This document shows positions 1 through 9,555 of a stretch of DNA of 64,000 nucleotides, piece after piece (within the stretch, counting starts at the first letter, position 1; every line of letters begins with the position of its first letter). Under the pieces are notes generated by a model, which did no database searches, was not told the DNA's origin, and saw only the letters and a list, made by a program, of their open reading frames with translations. A program made the position numbers and the translations under genes. Origin of the DNA: Coriaria nepalensis (lineage: Eukaryota > Streptophyta > Magnoliopsida > Cucurbitales > Coriariaceae); the NCBI GenBank assembly GCA_027186245.1, contig CP114481.1, positions 33,511,501 to 33,575,500 on the forward strand, in the 5' to 3' direction.

Positions 1-20
1 TTAACCTCAAAATCATTTCA

Positions 21-29
21 ATGAGTCAT
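21..29. promoter_or_regulatory. ATGAGTCAT, perfect AP-1/GCN4-type bZIP site (in nearly every monomer)
   Basis: Seen: ATGAGTCAT, a pseudo-palindrome centred on G25, occurs at this monomer position in the great majority of copies. Known: TGA(G/C)TCA is the consensus bound by AP-1 (Jun/Fos) and GCN4-class bZIP dimers. Inference: the array may present hundreds of potential bZIP sites at 142-bp spacing; occupancy is unknown. Sub-lineages have lost it: the GAGTAATTTC class (for example around 30,513, 53,896 and 57,583), the GTGTCCTTTC class (56,161, 57,154, 62,114, 63,814) and the CAATATGTC class. A chance 7-bp match fixed in the founder monomer is a fair alternative. Confidence 0.5.
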
Positions 30-64
30 TTCAAGTCAATAACTTATTTCAAAGCAAGTCGAAC

Positions 65-70
65 GAATTC
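65..70. other. EcoRI site GAATTC, one per canonical monomer
   Basis: GAATTC follows GAAC in the canonical monomer, so EcoRI digestion should give a 142-bp ladder. Many monomers have lost it by single changes: GGATTC, GAGTTC, CACATTCC, CGCATTC or CAAATTC. The losses are concentrated between about 11.4 and 28 kb. A second site, TGATCA (BclI), sits at monomer positions 114-119 in most copies. Confidence 0.9.
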
Positions 71-87
71 AATTTTTGCACTACAAA

Positions 88-100
88 CACAAGTTTTGTG
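88..100. repeat. Short dyad CACAA-GTT-TTGTG within the monomer
   Basis: CACAA and TTGTG are exact reverse complements separated by 3 nt. The common GTT-to-CTT change in the spacer (CACAACTTTTGTG, for example near 28,735 and 29,729) leaves both arms intact. The frequent CAGAAGTTTTTTGC variant changes both arms and destroys the dyad. A wider pair, TGCAC (77-81) and GTGCA (98-102), overlaps it and could compete. Function is not established; short dyads are common in satellites that lack a CENP-B box. Confidence 0.6.
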
Positions 101-105
101 CATAA

Positions 106-126
106 CTTGCAAATGATCATTGCAAG
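106..126. repeat. Inverted repeat CTTGCAA-ATGATCA-TTGCAAG within the monomer
   Basis: Two 7-bp arms, CTTGCAA and TTGCAAG, are exact reverse complements around a 7-nt spacer that itself contains the TGATCA palindrome. Monomers with GATCAATGC instead of GATCATTGC keep 6-bp arms (CTTGCA/TGCAAG) around 9 nt. Monomers with CTTCC usually break one pair, except in a small group carrying a compensating TTGGAAG. The element could form a small hairpin in single-stranded DNA or in a transcript; the sequence alone does not show that it does. Confidence 0.6.
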
Positions 127-284
127 GAAAGTGTGCATTCGTTTAACCTTAAAATCTTTTCAATGAGTCATTTCAAGTCAATAACTTATTTCAAAGCAAG
201 TCGAACGAATTCAATTTTTGCACTACAAACACAAGTTTTGTGCATAACTTGCAAATGATCAATGCAAGGAAAGTGTGCATTCGT

Positions 285-425
285 TTTACTTAAAATCATT
301 TCAATGAGTCATTTCAAGTCAATGACTTATTTCAAAGCAAGTTGAACGAATTCTATTTTTTCACTACAAACACAAGTTTTGTGCATAACTTGCAAATGAT
401 CAATGCAAGGAAAGTGTGCATTCGG
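285..425. repeat. Representative short monomer, type B (141 bp)
   Basis: This monomer is one base shorter because the junction reads TTTACTTAAAATC here, and TTAACTTAAAATC in most type B copies, instead of TTAACCTTAAAATC. It also carries a linked set of changes seen in many short monomers: CAATGACTT for CAATAACTT, GTTGAAC for GTCGAAC, and TTCTATTTTTTCAC for TTCAATTTTTGCAC. Short monomers are interspersed with 142-bp ones, and their number explains the exact length of each higher-order repeat. For example, five short plus ten long give 2,125 bp, and one short plus nineteen long give 2,839 bp. Confidence 0.9.
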
Positions 426-635
426 TTAACCTTAAAATCATTTCAATGAGTCATTTCAAGTCAATAACTTATTTGAAAGCAAGTCGAACGAATTCAATTT
501 TTGCACTACAAACACAAGTTTTGTGCATAACTTCCAAATGATCATTGCAAGGAAAGTGTGCACTCGTTTAACCTTAAAATCATTTCAATGAGTCATTTCA
601 AGTCAATAACTTATTTCAAAGCAAGTCGAACGAAT

Positions 636-1019
636 TCAATTTTTGCACTACAGACGCAAGTTTTGTGCATAACTTCCAAATGATCATTGTAGGAAAAGTG
701 TGCATTCGTTTAACCTTAAAATCATTTCAATGAGTCATTTCAAGTCAATAACTTATTTCAAAGCCAGTCGACCGAATTCAATTTTTGCACTACAAACACA
801 AGTTTTGTGCATAACTTGCGAGTGATCAATGCAAGGAAAGTGTGCATTCGTTTAACCTCAAAATCATTTCAATGAGTCATTGCAAGTCAATAACTTATTT
901 CAAAGCAAGTCGAACGAATTCTATTTTTGCACTACAAACACAAGTTTTATGCATAACTTGCAAATGATCAATGCAAGGAAAGTGTGCATTCGTTTAACCT
1001 TAAAATCATTTCAATGAGT
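636..1019. repeat. Mosaic satellite monomers including an ATTGTAGG / AAGCCAGTCGACC pair
   Basis: The stretch holds ordinary monomers only. Its marker is a monomer pair with CATTGTAGGAAAAG followed by AAGCCAGTCGACCGAATTC (near 688-775), which recurs near 7,771-7,860 and 12,165-12,260. Those three sites are otherwise in different neighbourhoods, so a short segment was moved by exchange or conversion. No gene or foreign insert was seen. Confidence 0.75.
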
Positions 1020-2045
1020 CATTTCAAGTCAATAACTTATTTCAAAGCAAGTCGAACGAATTCAATTTTTGCACTACAAACACAAGTTTTGTGCATAACT
1101 TGCAAATGATCAATGCAAGGAAAGTGTGCATTCGTTTAACTTAAAGTCATTTCAATGAGTCATTTCTAGTCAATGACTTATTTCAAAGCAAGTTGAACGA
1201 ATTCTATTTTTGCACTACAAACACAAGTTTTGTGCATAACTTGCAAATGATCAGTACAAGGAAAGTGTGCATTCGTTTAACCTTAAAATCATTTCAATGA
1301 GTCATTTCAAGTCAATAACTTATTTCAAAGCAAGTCGAACGAATTCAATTTTTGCAGTACAAACAGAAGTTTTGTGCATAACTTGCAAATGATCAATGCA
1401 AGGAAAGTGTGCATTCGTTTAACTTAAAATCATTTCAATGAGTCATTTCAAGTCAATGACTTATTTCAAAGCAAGTTGAACGAATTCTATTTTTTCACTA
1501 CAAACACTAGTTTTGTGCATAACTTGCAAATGATCAATGCAAGGAAAGTGTGCATTCGTTTAACTTAAAATCATTTCAATGAGTCATTTCAAGTCAATAA
1601 GTTATTTCGAAGCAAGTCGAACGAATTCAATTTTTGCACTACAAACACAAGTTTTGTGCATAACTTGCAAAGGATCATTGCAAGGAAAGTGTGCATTCGT
1701 TTAACCTTAAAATCATTTCAATGAGTCATTTCAAGTCAATAACTTATTTCAAAGCAAGTCGAACGAATTCTATTTTTGCACTACAAACGCAAGTTTTGTG
1801 CATAACTTGCAAATGATCAATGCAAGGAAAGTGTGCACTCGTTTAACCTTCAAATCATTTCAATGAGTCATTCCAAGTTCATAACTTATTTCAAAGCAAG
1901 TCGAACGAATTCAATTTTTGCACTACAGACACAAGTTTTGTGCATAACTTCCAAATGATCATTGGAAGGAAAGTGAGCATTCGTTTAACCTTAAAATCAT
2001 TTCAATGAGTCATTTCAAGTCAATAACTTATTTCAAAGCAAGTCG
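1020..2045. repeat. 1-kb block duplicated at offset 3,968 (4,988-6,013)
   Basis: Linked markers match in order: TTAAAGTCATTTC with TTTCTAGTC (1,143 versus 5,111), CAAAGGATC (1,671 versus 5,639), CACAAACGCAAG, CACTACAGAC, and the TTGGAAGGAAAGTGAGC monomer (1,973 versus 5,941). The offset is 28 monomers. The match ends near 2,045, where the copies carry TTCAATTTTT and TTCTATTTTTT. Confidence 0.8.
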
Positions 2046-2541
2046 AACGAATTCAATTTTTGCACTACAAACACAAGTTTTTTGCATTACTTCCAAATGA
2101 TCATTGCAAGGAAAGTGTGCATTCGTTTAACCTTAAAATCATTTCAATGAGTCATTTCAAGTCAATAACTTATTTCAAAGCAAGTCGAACGAATTCTATT
2201 TTTGCACTACAAACGCAAGTTTTGTGCATAACTTGCAAATGATCAATGCAAGGAAAGTGTGCACTCGTTTAACCTTCAAATCATTTCAATGAGTCATTCC
2301 AAGTTCATAACTTATTTCAAAGCAAGTCGAACGAATTCAATTTTTGCACTACAGACACAAGTTTTGTGCATAACTTCCAAATGATCATTGGAAGGAAAGT
2401 GAGCATTCGTTTAACCTTAAAATCATTTCAATGAGTCATTTCAAGTCAATAACTTATTTCAAAGCAAGTTGAACGAATTCTATTTTTTCGCTACTAACAG
2501 AAGTTTTTTGCATAACTTCCAAATGATCAATGCAAGGAAAG
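1690..2541. repeat. Tandem duplication of a 3-monomer, 426-bp unit
   Basis: The rare combination CACTCGTTTAACCTTCAAATC plus CATTCCAAGTTCATAAC occurs at 1,831 and again at 2,257, exactly 426 bp (3 x 142) apart. The flanking ACAAACGC and TTGGAAGG markers are also duplicated. CATTCCAAGTTCATAAC was not seen elsewhere, so this looks like a recent local event. Limits are approximate because one monomer at 2,060-2,100 differs between copies. Confidence 0.85.
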
Positions 2542-4185
2542 TGTGCATTCGTTTAACCTTTAAATCATTTCAATGAGTCATTTCAAGTCAATAACTTATT
2601 TCAAAGCAAGTCGAACGAATTCTATTTTTGCACTACAAACACAAGTTTTGTGCATAACTTGCAAATGATCAATGCAAGGAAAGTGTGCATTCGTTTAACT
2701 TAAAATAATTTCAATGAGTCATTTCAAGTCAATGACTTGTTTCCAAGCAAGTCGAACGAATTCTATTTTTTCACTACAAACACAAGTTTTGTGCATAACT
2801 TGCAAATGATCAATGCAAGGAAAGTGTGCATTCGTTTAACTTAAAATCATTTCAATGAGTCATTTCAAGTCAATAAGTTATTTCTAACCAAGTCGAACGA
2901 ATTCAATTTTTGCACTACAAACACAAGTTTTGTGCATAACTTGCAAACGATCATTGCAAGGAAAGTGTGCATTCGTTTAACCTCAAAATCATTTCAATGA
3001 GTCATTTCAAGTCAATAACTTATTTCAAAGCAAGTCGAACGAATTCAATTTTTGCACTACAAACACAAGTTTTGTGCATAACTTGCAAATGATCATTGCA
3101 AGGAAAGTGTGCATTCGTTTAACCTTAAAATCTTTTCAATGAGTCATTTCAAGTCAATAACTTATTTCAAAGCAAGTCGAACGAATTCAATTTTTGCACT
3201 ACAAACACAAGTTTTGTGCATAACTTGCAAATGATCAATGCAAGGAAAGTGTGCATTCGTTTTACTTAAAATCATTTCAATGAGTCATTTCAAGTCAATG
3301 ACTTATTTCAAAGCAAGTTGAACGAATTCTATTTTTTCACTACAAACACAAGTTTTGTGCATAACTTGCAAATGATCAATGCAAGGAAAGTGTGCATTCG
3401 GTTAACCTTAAAATCATTAAAATGAGTCATTTCAAGTCAATAACTTATTTGAAAGCAAGTCGAACGAATTCAATTTTTGCACTACAAACACAAGTTTTGT
3501 GCATAACTTCCAAATGATCATTGCAAGGAAAGTGTGCACTCGTTTAACCTTAAAATCATTTCTATGAGTCATTTCAAGTCAATAACTTATTTCAAAGCAA
3601 GTCGAACGAATTCTATTTTTTCACTACAAACAGAAGTTTTTTGCATAACTTGCAAATGATCAATGCAAGGAAAGTGTGCATTCGTTTAACTTAAAATCAT
3701 TTCAATGAGTCATTTCAAATCAATAATTTATTTCAAAGCAAGTCGAACGGATTCAATTTTTCCACAACAAACACAAGTTTTATGCATAACTTGCAAATGA
3801 TCAATGCAAGGAAAGTGTGCATTCGTTTAACCTTAAAATCATTTCAATGAGTCATTTCAAGTCAATAACTTATTTCAAAGCAAGTCGAACGAGTTCAATT
3901 TTTGCACTACAAACACAAGTTTTGTGCATAACTTGCAAATGATCAATGCAAGGAAAGTGTGCAGTCGTTTAACCTTCAAATCATTTCAATGAGTCATTTC
4001 ATGTCAATAACTTATTTCAAAGCAAGTCGAACGAGTTCAATTTTTGCACTACAAACACAAGTTTTGTGCATAACTTGCAGGTGATCACTGCAAGGAAAGT
4101 GTGCATTTGTTTAACCTTAAAATCATTTCAATGAGTCATTTCAAGTCAATAACTTATTTCAAAGCAAGTCGAACGAATTCAATTT
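2100..4185. repeat. 2.1-kb HOR block, copy 1 (offset 3,542 to 5,642-7,727)
   Basis: A long run of barcodes repeats 3,542 bp downstream: AAAATAATTTC (2,702 versus 6,244), TTATTTCTAACC, GCAAACGATC, AAAATCTTTTC (3,127 versus 6,669), GTTTTACTT, GTGCAGTCG, and GCAGGTGATC with GCATTTGTTTAACC. The offset is 25 monomers, eight of them short. This copy has private changes such as CATTAAAATGAG near 3,416 and CTACTAACAG near 2,494. The match stops near 4,185. Confidence 0.85.
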
Positions 4186-5660
4186 TTGCACTACAAACAC
4201 AAGTTTTGTGCATAACTTGCAAATGATCAATGCAAGGAAAGTGTGCACTCGTTTAACCTGCAAATCATTTCAATGAGTCATTTCAAGTTAATAACTTATT
4301 TCAAAGCAAGTCGAACGAATTCAATTTTTGCACTACAGACACAAGTTTTGTGCATAACTTCCAAATGATCATTGGAAGGAAAGTGTGCACTCGTTTAACC
4401 TTCAAATCATTTCAATGAGTCATTTCAAGTTAATAACTTATTTCAAAGCAAGTCGAACGAATTCAATTTTTGCACTACAGACACAAGTTTTGTGCATAAC
4501 TTCCAAATGATCATTGGAAGGAAAGTGAGCATTCGTTTAACCTTAAAATCATTTCAATGAGTCATTTCAAGTCAATAACTTATTTCAAAGCAAGTTGAAC
4601 GAATTCTATTTTTTCACTACAAACAGAAGTTTTTTGCATAACTTCCAAATGATCAATGCAAGGAAAGTGTGCATTCGTTTAACCTTTAAATCATTTCAAT
4701 GAGTCATTTCAAGTCAATAACTTATTTCAAAGCAAGTCGAACGAATTCTATTTTTGCACTACAAACACAAGTTTTGTGCATAACTTGCAAATGATCAATA
4801 CAAGGAAAGTGTGCATTCGTTTAACCTTAAAATCATTTCAATGAGTCATTTCAAGTCAATAACTTATTTCAAAGCAAGTCGAACGAATTCAATTTTTGCA
4901 GTACAAACAGAAGTTTTGTGCATAACTTGCAAATGATCAATGCAAGGAAAGTGTGCATTCGTTTAACTTAAAATCATTTCACTGAGTCATTTCAAGTCAA
5001 TGACTTATTTCAAAGCAAGTTGAACGAATTCAATTTTTGCACTGCAAACACAAGTTTTGTGCATAACTTGCAAATGATCAATGCAAGGAAAGTGTGCATT
5101 CGTTTAACTTAAAGTCATTTCAATGAGTCATTTCTAGTCAATGACTTATTTCAAAGCAAGTTGAACGAATTCTATTTTTGCAGTACAAACAGAAGTTTTG
5201 TGCATAACTTGCAAATGATCAATACAAGGAAAGTGTGCATTCGTTTAACCTTAAAATCATTTCAATGAGTCATTTCAAGTCAATAACTTATTTCAAAGCA
5301 AGTCGAACGAATTCAATTTTTGCAGTACAAACAGAAGTTTTGTGCATAACTTGCAAATGATCAATGCAAGGAAAGTGTGCATTCGTTTAACTTAAAATCA
5401 TTTCAATGAGTCATTTCAAGTCAATGACTTATTTCAAAGCAAGTTGAACGAATTCTATTTTTTCACTACAAACACAAGTTTTGTGCATAACTTGCAAATG
5501 ATCAATGCAAGGAAAGTGTGCATTCGTTTAACTTAAAATCATTTCAATGAGTCATTTCAAGTCAATAAGTTATTTCTAAGCAAGTCGAACGAATTCAATT
5601 TTTGCACTACAAACACAAGTTTTGTGCATAACTTGCAAAGGATCATTGCAAGGAAAGTGT
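4186..5660. repeat. Mosaic monomers with a single-monomer tandem duplication at 4,241-4,524
   Basis: Two adjacent monomers beginning GTGTGCACTCG at 4,241 and 4,383 share TTCAAGTTAATAAC, CACTACAGAC and the compensated TTGGAAGG arm. They differ mainly by CCTGCAAATC versus CCTTCAAATC, indicating a one-monomer duplication. The rest is assembled from segments also found near 2,400-2,700 and 1,020-1,690. No gene or non-satellite sequence is present. Confidence 0.75.
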
Positions 5661-5869
5661 GCATTCGTTTAACCTTAAAATCATTTCAATGAGTCATTTC
5701 AAGTCAATAACTTATTTCAAAGCAAGTCGAACGAATTCTATTTTTGCACTACAAACGCAAGTTTTGTGCATAACTTGCAAATGATCAATGCAAGAAAAGT
5801 GTGCACTCGTTTAACTTTCAAATCATTTCAATGAGTCATTTCAAGTTAATAACTTATTTCAAAGCAAGT

Positions 5870-7730
5870 CGAACGAATTCAATTTTTGCACTACAGACAC
5901 AAGTTTTGTGCATAACTTCCAAATGATCATTGGAAGGAAAGTGAGCATTCGTTTAACCTTAAAATCATTTCAATGAGTCATTTCAAGTCAATAACTTATT
6001 TCAAAGCAAGTTGAACGAATTCTATTTTTTCACTACAAACAGAAGTTTTTTGCATAACTTCCAAATGATCAATGCAAGGAAAGTGTGCATTCGTTTAACC
6101 TTTAAATCATTTCAATGAGTCATTTCAAGTCAATAACTTATTTCAAAGCAAGTCGAACGAATTCTATTTTTGCACTACAAACACAAGTTTTGTGCATAAC
6201 TTGCAAATGATCAATGCAAGGAAAGTGTGCATTCGTTTAACTTAAAATAATTTCAATGAGTCATTTCAAGTCAATGACTTGTTTCCAAGCAAGTTGAACG
6301 AATTCTATTTTTTCACTACAAACACAAGTTTTGTGCATAACTTGCAAATGATCAATGCAAGGAAAGTGTGCATTCGTTTAGCTTAAAATCATTTCAATGA
6401 GTCATTTCAAGTCAATAAGTTATTTCTAACCAAGTCGAACGAATTCAATTTTTGCACTACAAACACAAGTTTTGTGCATAACTTGCAAACGATCATTGCA
6501 AGGAAAGTGTGCATTCGTTTAACCTCAAAATCATTTCAATGAGTCATTTCAAGTCAATAACTTATTTCAAAGCAAGTCGAACGAATTCAATTTTTGCACT
6601 ACAAACACAAGTTTTGTGCATAACTTGCAAATGATCATTGCAAGGAAAGTGTGCATTCGTTTAACCTTAAAATCTTTTCAATGAGTCATTTCAAGTCAAT
6701 AACTTATTTCAAAGCAAGTCGAACGAATTCAATTTTTGCACTACAAACACAAGTTTTGTGCATAACTTGCAAATGATCAATGCAAGGAAAGTGTGCATTC
6801 GTTTTACTTAAAATCATTTCAATGAGTCATTTCAAGTCAATGACTTATTTCAAAGCAAGTTGAACGAATTCTATTTTTTCACTACAAACACAAGTTTTGT
6901 GCATAACTTGCAAATGATCAATGCAAGGAAAGTGTGCATTCGGTTAACCTTAAAATCATTTCAATGAGTCATTTCAAGTCAATAACTTATTTGAAAGCAA
7001 GTCGAACGAATTCAATTTTTGCACTACAAACACAAGTTTTGTGCATAACTTCCAAATGATCATTGCAAGGAAAGTGTGCACTCGTTTAACCTTAAAATCA
7101 TTTCAATGAGTCATTTCAAGTCAATAACTTATTTCAAAGCAAGTCGAACGAATTCTATTTTTTCACTACAAACAGAAGTTTTTTGCATAACTTGCAAATG
7201 ATCAATGCAAGGAAAGTGTGCATTCGTTTAACTTAAAATCATTTCAATGAGTCATTTCAAATCAATAATTTATTTCAAAGCAAGTCGAACGGATTCAATT
7301 TTTGCACAACAAACACAAGTTTTATGCATAACTTGCAAATGATCAATGCAAGGAAAGTGTGCATTCGTTTAACCTTAAAATCATTTCAATGAGTCATTTC
7401 AAGTCAATAACTTATTTCAAAGCAAGTCGAACGAGTTCAATTTTTGCACTACAAACACAAGTTTTGTGCATAACTTGCAAATGATCAATGCAAGGAAAGT
7501 GTGCAGTCGTTTAACCTTCAAATCATTTCAATGAGTCATTTCAAGTCAATAACTTATTTCAAAGCAAGTCGAACGAGTTCAATTTTTGCACTACAAACAC
7601 AAGTTTTGTGCATAACTTGCAGGTGATCAATGCAAGGAAAGTGTGCATTTGTTTAACCTTAAAATCATTTCAATGAGTCATTTCAAGTCAATAACTTATT
7701 TCAAAGCAAGTCGAACGAATTCAATTTTTG
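5870..7730. repeat. 1.86-kb HOR block, copy shared with 9,556-11,416 (offset 3,686)
   Basis: From CACTACAGACAC near 5,880 to GCATTTGTTTAACC near 7,645, the order of variants is the same at 9,556-11,416: GTGAGCATTCG (5,941 versus 9,627), AAAATAATTTC (6,244 versus 9,930), AAAATCTTTTC (6,669 versus 10,355) and GCATTTG (7,645 versus 11,331). The offset is 26 monomers. The left part also matches 2,100-4,185, so this block exists in three copies plus the fragment at the window start. Confidence 0.85.
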
Positions 7731-7744
7731 CACTACAGACGCAA

Positions 7745-9555
7745 GTTTTGTGCATAACTTCCAAATGATCATTGTAGGAAAAGTGTGCATTCGTTTAACC
7801 TTAAAATCATTTCAATGAGTCATTTCAAGTCAATAACTTATTTCAAAGCCAGTCGACCGAATTCAATTTTTGCACTACAAACACAAGTTTTGTGCATAAC
7901 TTGCGAGTGATCAATGCAAGGAAAGTGTGCATTCGTTTAACCTCAAAATCATTTCAATGAGTCATTTCAAGTCAATAACTTATTTCAAAGCAAGTCGAAC
8001 GAATTCTATTTTTGCACTACAAACACAAGTTTTGTGCATAACTTGCAAATGATCATTGCAAGGAAAGTGTGCATTCGTTTAACCTTAAAATCATTTCAAT
8101 GAGTCATTTCAAGTCAATAACTTATTTCAAAGCAAGTCGAACGAATTCAATTTTTGCACTACAAACACAAGTTTTGCGCATAACTTGCAAATGATCAATG
8201 CAAGGAAAGTGTGCATTCGTTTAACTTAAAATCATTTCAATGAGTCATTTCAAGTCAATGACTTACTTCAAAGCAAGTTGAACGAATTCTATTTTTTCGA
8301 TACAAACACAAGTTTTGTGCATAACTTGCAAATGAGCAATGCAAGGAAAGTGTGCATTCAGTTAACCTTAAAATCATTTCAATGAGTCATTTCAAGTCAA
8401 TAACTTATTTCAAAGCAAGTCGAACGAATTCAATTTTTGCACTACAAACACAAGTTTTGTGAATAACTTCCAAATGATCATTGCAAGGAAAGTGTGTATT
8501 CGTTTAACCTTAAAATCATTTCAATGAGTCATTTCAAGTCAATAACTTATTTCAAAGCAAGTCGAACGAATTCTATTTTTTCACTACAAACAGAAGTTTT
8601 TTGCATAACTTGCAAATGATCTATGCAAGGAAAGTGTGCATTCGTTTAACTTAAAATCATTTCAATGAGTCATTTCAAATCAATAATTTATTTCAAAGCA
8701 AGTCGAACGGATTCAATTTTTGCACGACAAACACAAGTTTTATGCATAACTTGCAAATGATCAATGCAAGGAAAGTGTGCATTCGTTTAACCTTAAAATC
8801 ATTTCAATGAGTCATTTCAAGTCAATAACTTATTTCAAAGCAAGTCGAACAAATTCAATTTTTGCACTACAAACACAAGTTTTGTGCATAACTTGCAAAT
8901 GATCAATGCAAGGAAAGTGTGCAGTCGTTTAACCTTCAAATCATTTCAATGAGTCATTTCAAGTCAATAACTTATTTCAAAGCAAGTCGAACGAGTTCAA
9001 TTTTTGCACTACAAACACAAGTTTTGTGCATAACTTGCAAGTGATCAATGCAAGGAAAGTGTGCATTTGTTTAACCTTAAAATCATTTCAATGAGTCATT
9101 TCAAGTCAATAACTTATTTCAAAGCAAGTCGAACGAATTCAATTTTTGCACTACAAACACAAGTTTTGTGCATAACTTGCAAATGATCAATGCAAGGAAA
9201 GTGTGCATTCGTTTAACCTTAAAATCATTTCAATGAGTCATTTCAAGTCAATAACTTATTTCAAAACAAGTCGAACGAATTCAATTTTTGTACTACAAAC
9301 ATAAGTTTTGTGCATCACTTCCAAATGATCATTGCAAGGAAAGTGTGCATTCGTTTAACCTTAAAATCATTTCAATGAGTCATTTCAAGTCAATAACTTA
9401 TTTCAAAGCAAGTCGAACGAATTCAATTTTTGCACTACAAACACAAGTTTTTTGCATTACTTCCAAATGATCATTGCAAGGAAAGTGTGCATTCGTTTAA
9501 CCTTAAAATCATTTCAATGAGTCATTTCAAGTCAATAACTTATGTCAAAGCAAGT
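7745..9555. repeat. 1.8-kb block duplicated at 12,139-13,950 (offset 4,394-4,395) with one divergent patch
   Basis: Matching markers are ATTGTAGG (7,771 versus 12,165), AAGCCAGTCGACC, GTTTTGCGC (8,171 versus 12,565), GATCTATGC (8,621 versus 13,015), GCACGACAAAC, and the TTTTTGTACTACAAACATAAG monomer (9,288 versus 13,683). A patch at about 8,277-8,455 differs at many sites from 12,671-12,849, where the other copy has CACATTCC, TTTAATC and ATATCTTCTTTC, while both flanks agree. Confidence 0.8.

Larger units (their letters stand above)
1..142. repeat. Reference monomer, type A (142 bp)
   Basis: This copy starts at TTAACC and ends at CATTCGT, immediately before the next TTAACC at 143. Its window coordinates double as monomer coordinates. 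It differs from the commonest form only in having CCTC rather than CCTT at 5-8. Left part: three ATTTCAA words and a bZIP-type palindrome. Centre: CAAGTCGAACGAATTC with an EcoRI site. Right part: several short inverted repeats, then GGAAAGTGTGCATTCGT. Main variable sites elsewhere in the array are 7, 41, 43, 51-55, 60, 71, 78, 81, 90, 98, 104, 109 and 120. Three CpG dinucleotides per monomer (60-61, 64-65, 140-141) could be methylated. Confidence 0.95.
1..635. repeat. Partial copy of the left-end HOR block (offset 2,976 to 2,977-3,611)
   Basis: Barcodes match 2,977-3,611 in order: a CCTCAAAATC monomer, then the rare AAAATCTTTTC variant (151 versus 3,127), GTTTTACTT, CGGTTAACC, TTATTTGAAAGC and CACTCG. 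The match ends near 635, where this copy has TTCAATTTTT and the other TTCTATTTTTT. The offset is 21 monomers. The rare AAAATCTTTTC monomer recurs at 6,669 and 10,355 and marks four copies of this block. Confidence 0.85.

Noticed and set aside
52..66. Pol III B-box-like GTTCGACTT on the minus strand
   Set aside because: It matches GTTCGAnT but not the final CC, and I found no A box at a suitable distance and no tRNA-like fold. It is most likely coincidental.
106..115. Octamer or C/EBP-like TTGCAAAT / ATTGCAA words
   Set aside because: They are near matches only, in AT-rich DNA where such words are frequent, with no supporting context.
137..153. Possible CENP-B box
   Set aside because: ATTCGTTTAACC fits the TTCGnnnnA half of the CENP-B core (nTTCGnnnnAnnCGGGn), and the minus strand gives ATTCGTTCGA at the EcoRI region. 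In neither case is the required CGGG present (TTAA and TGCT instead). No functional box is expected.
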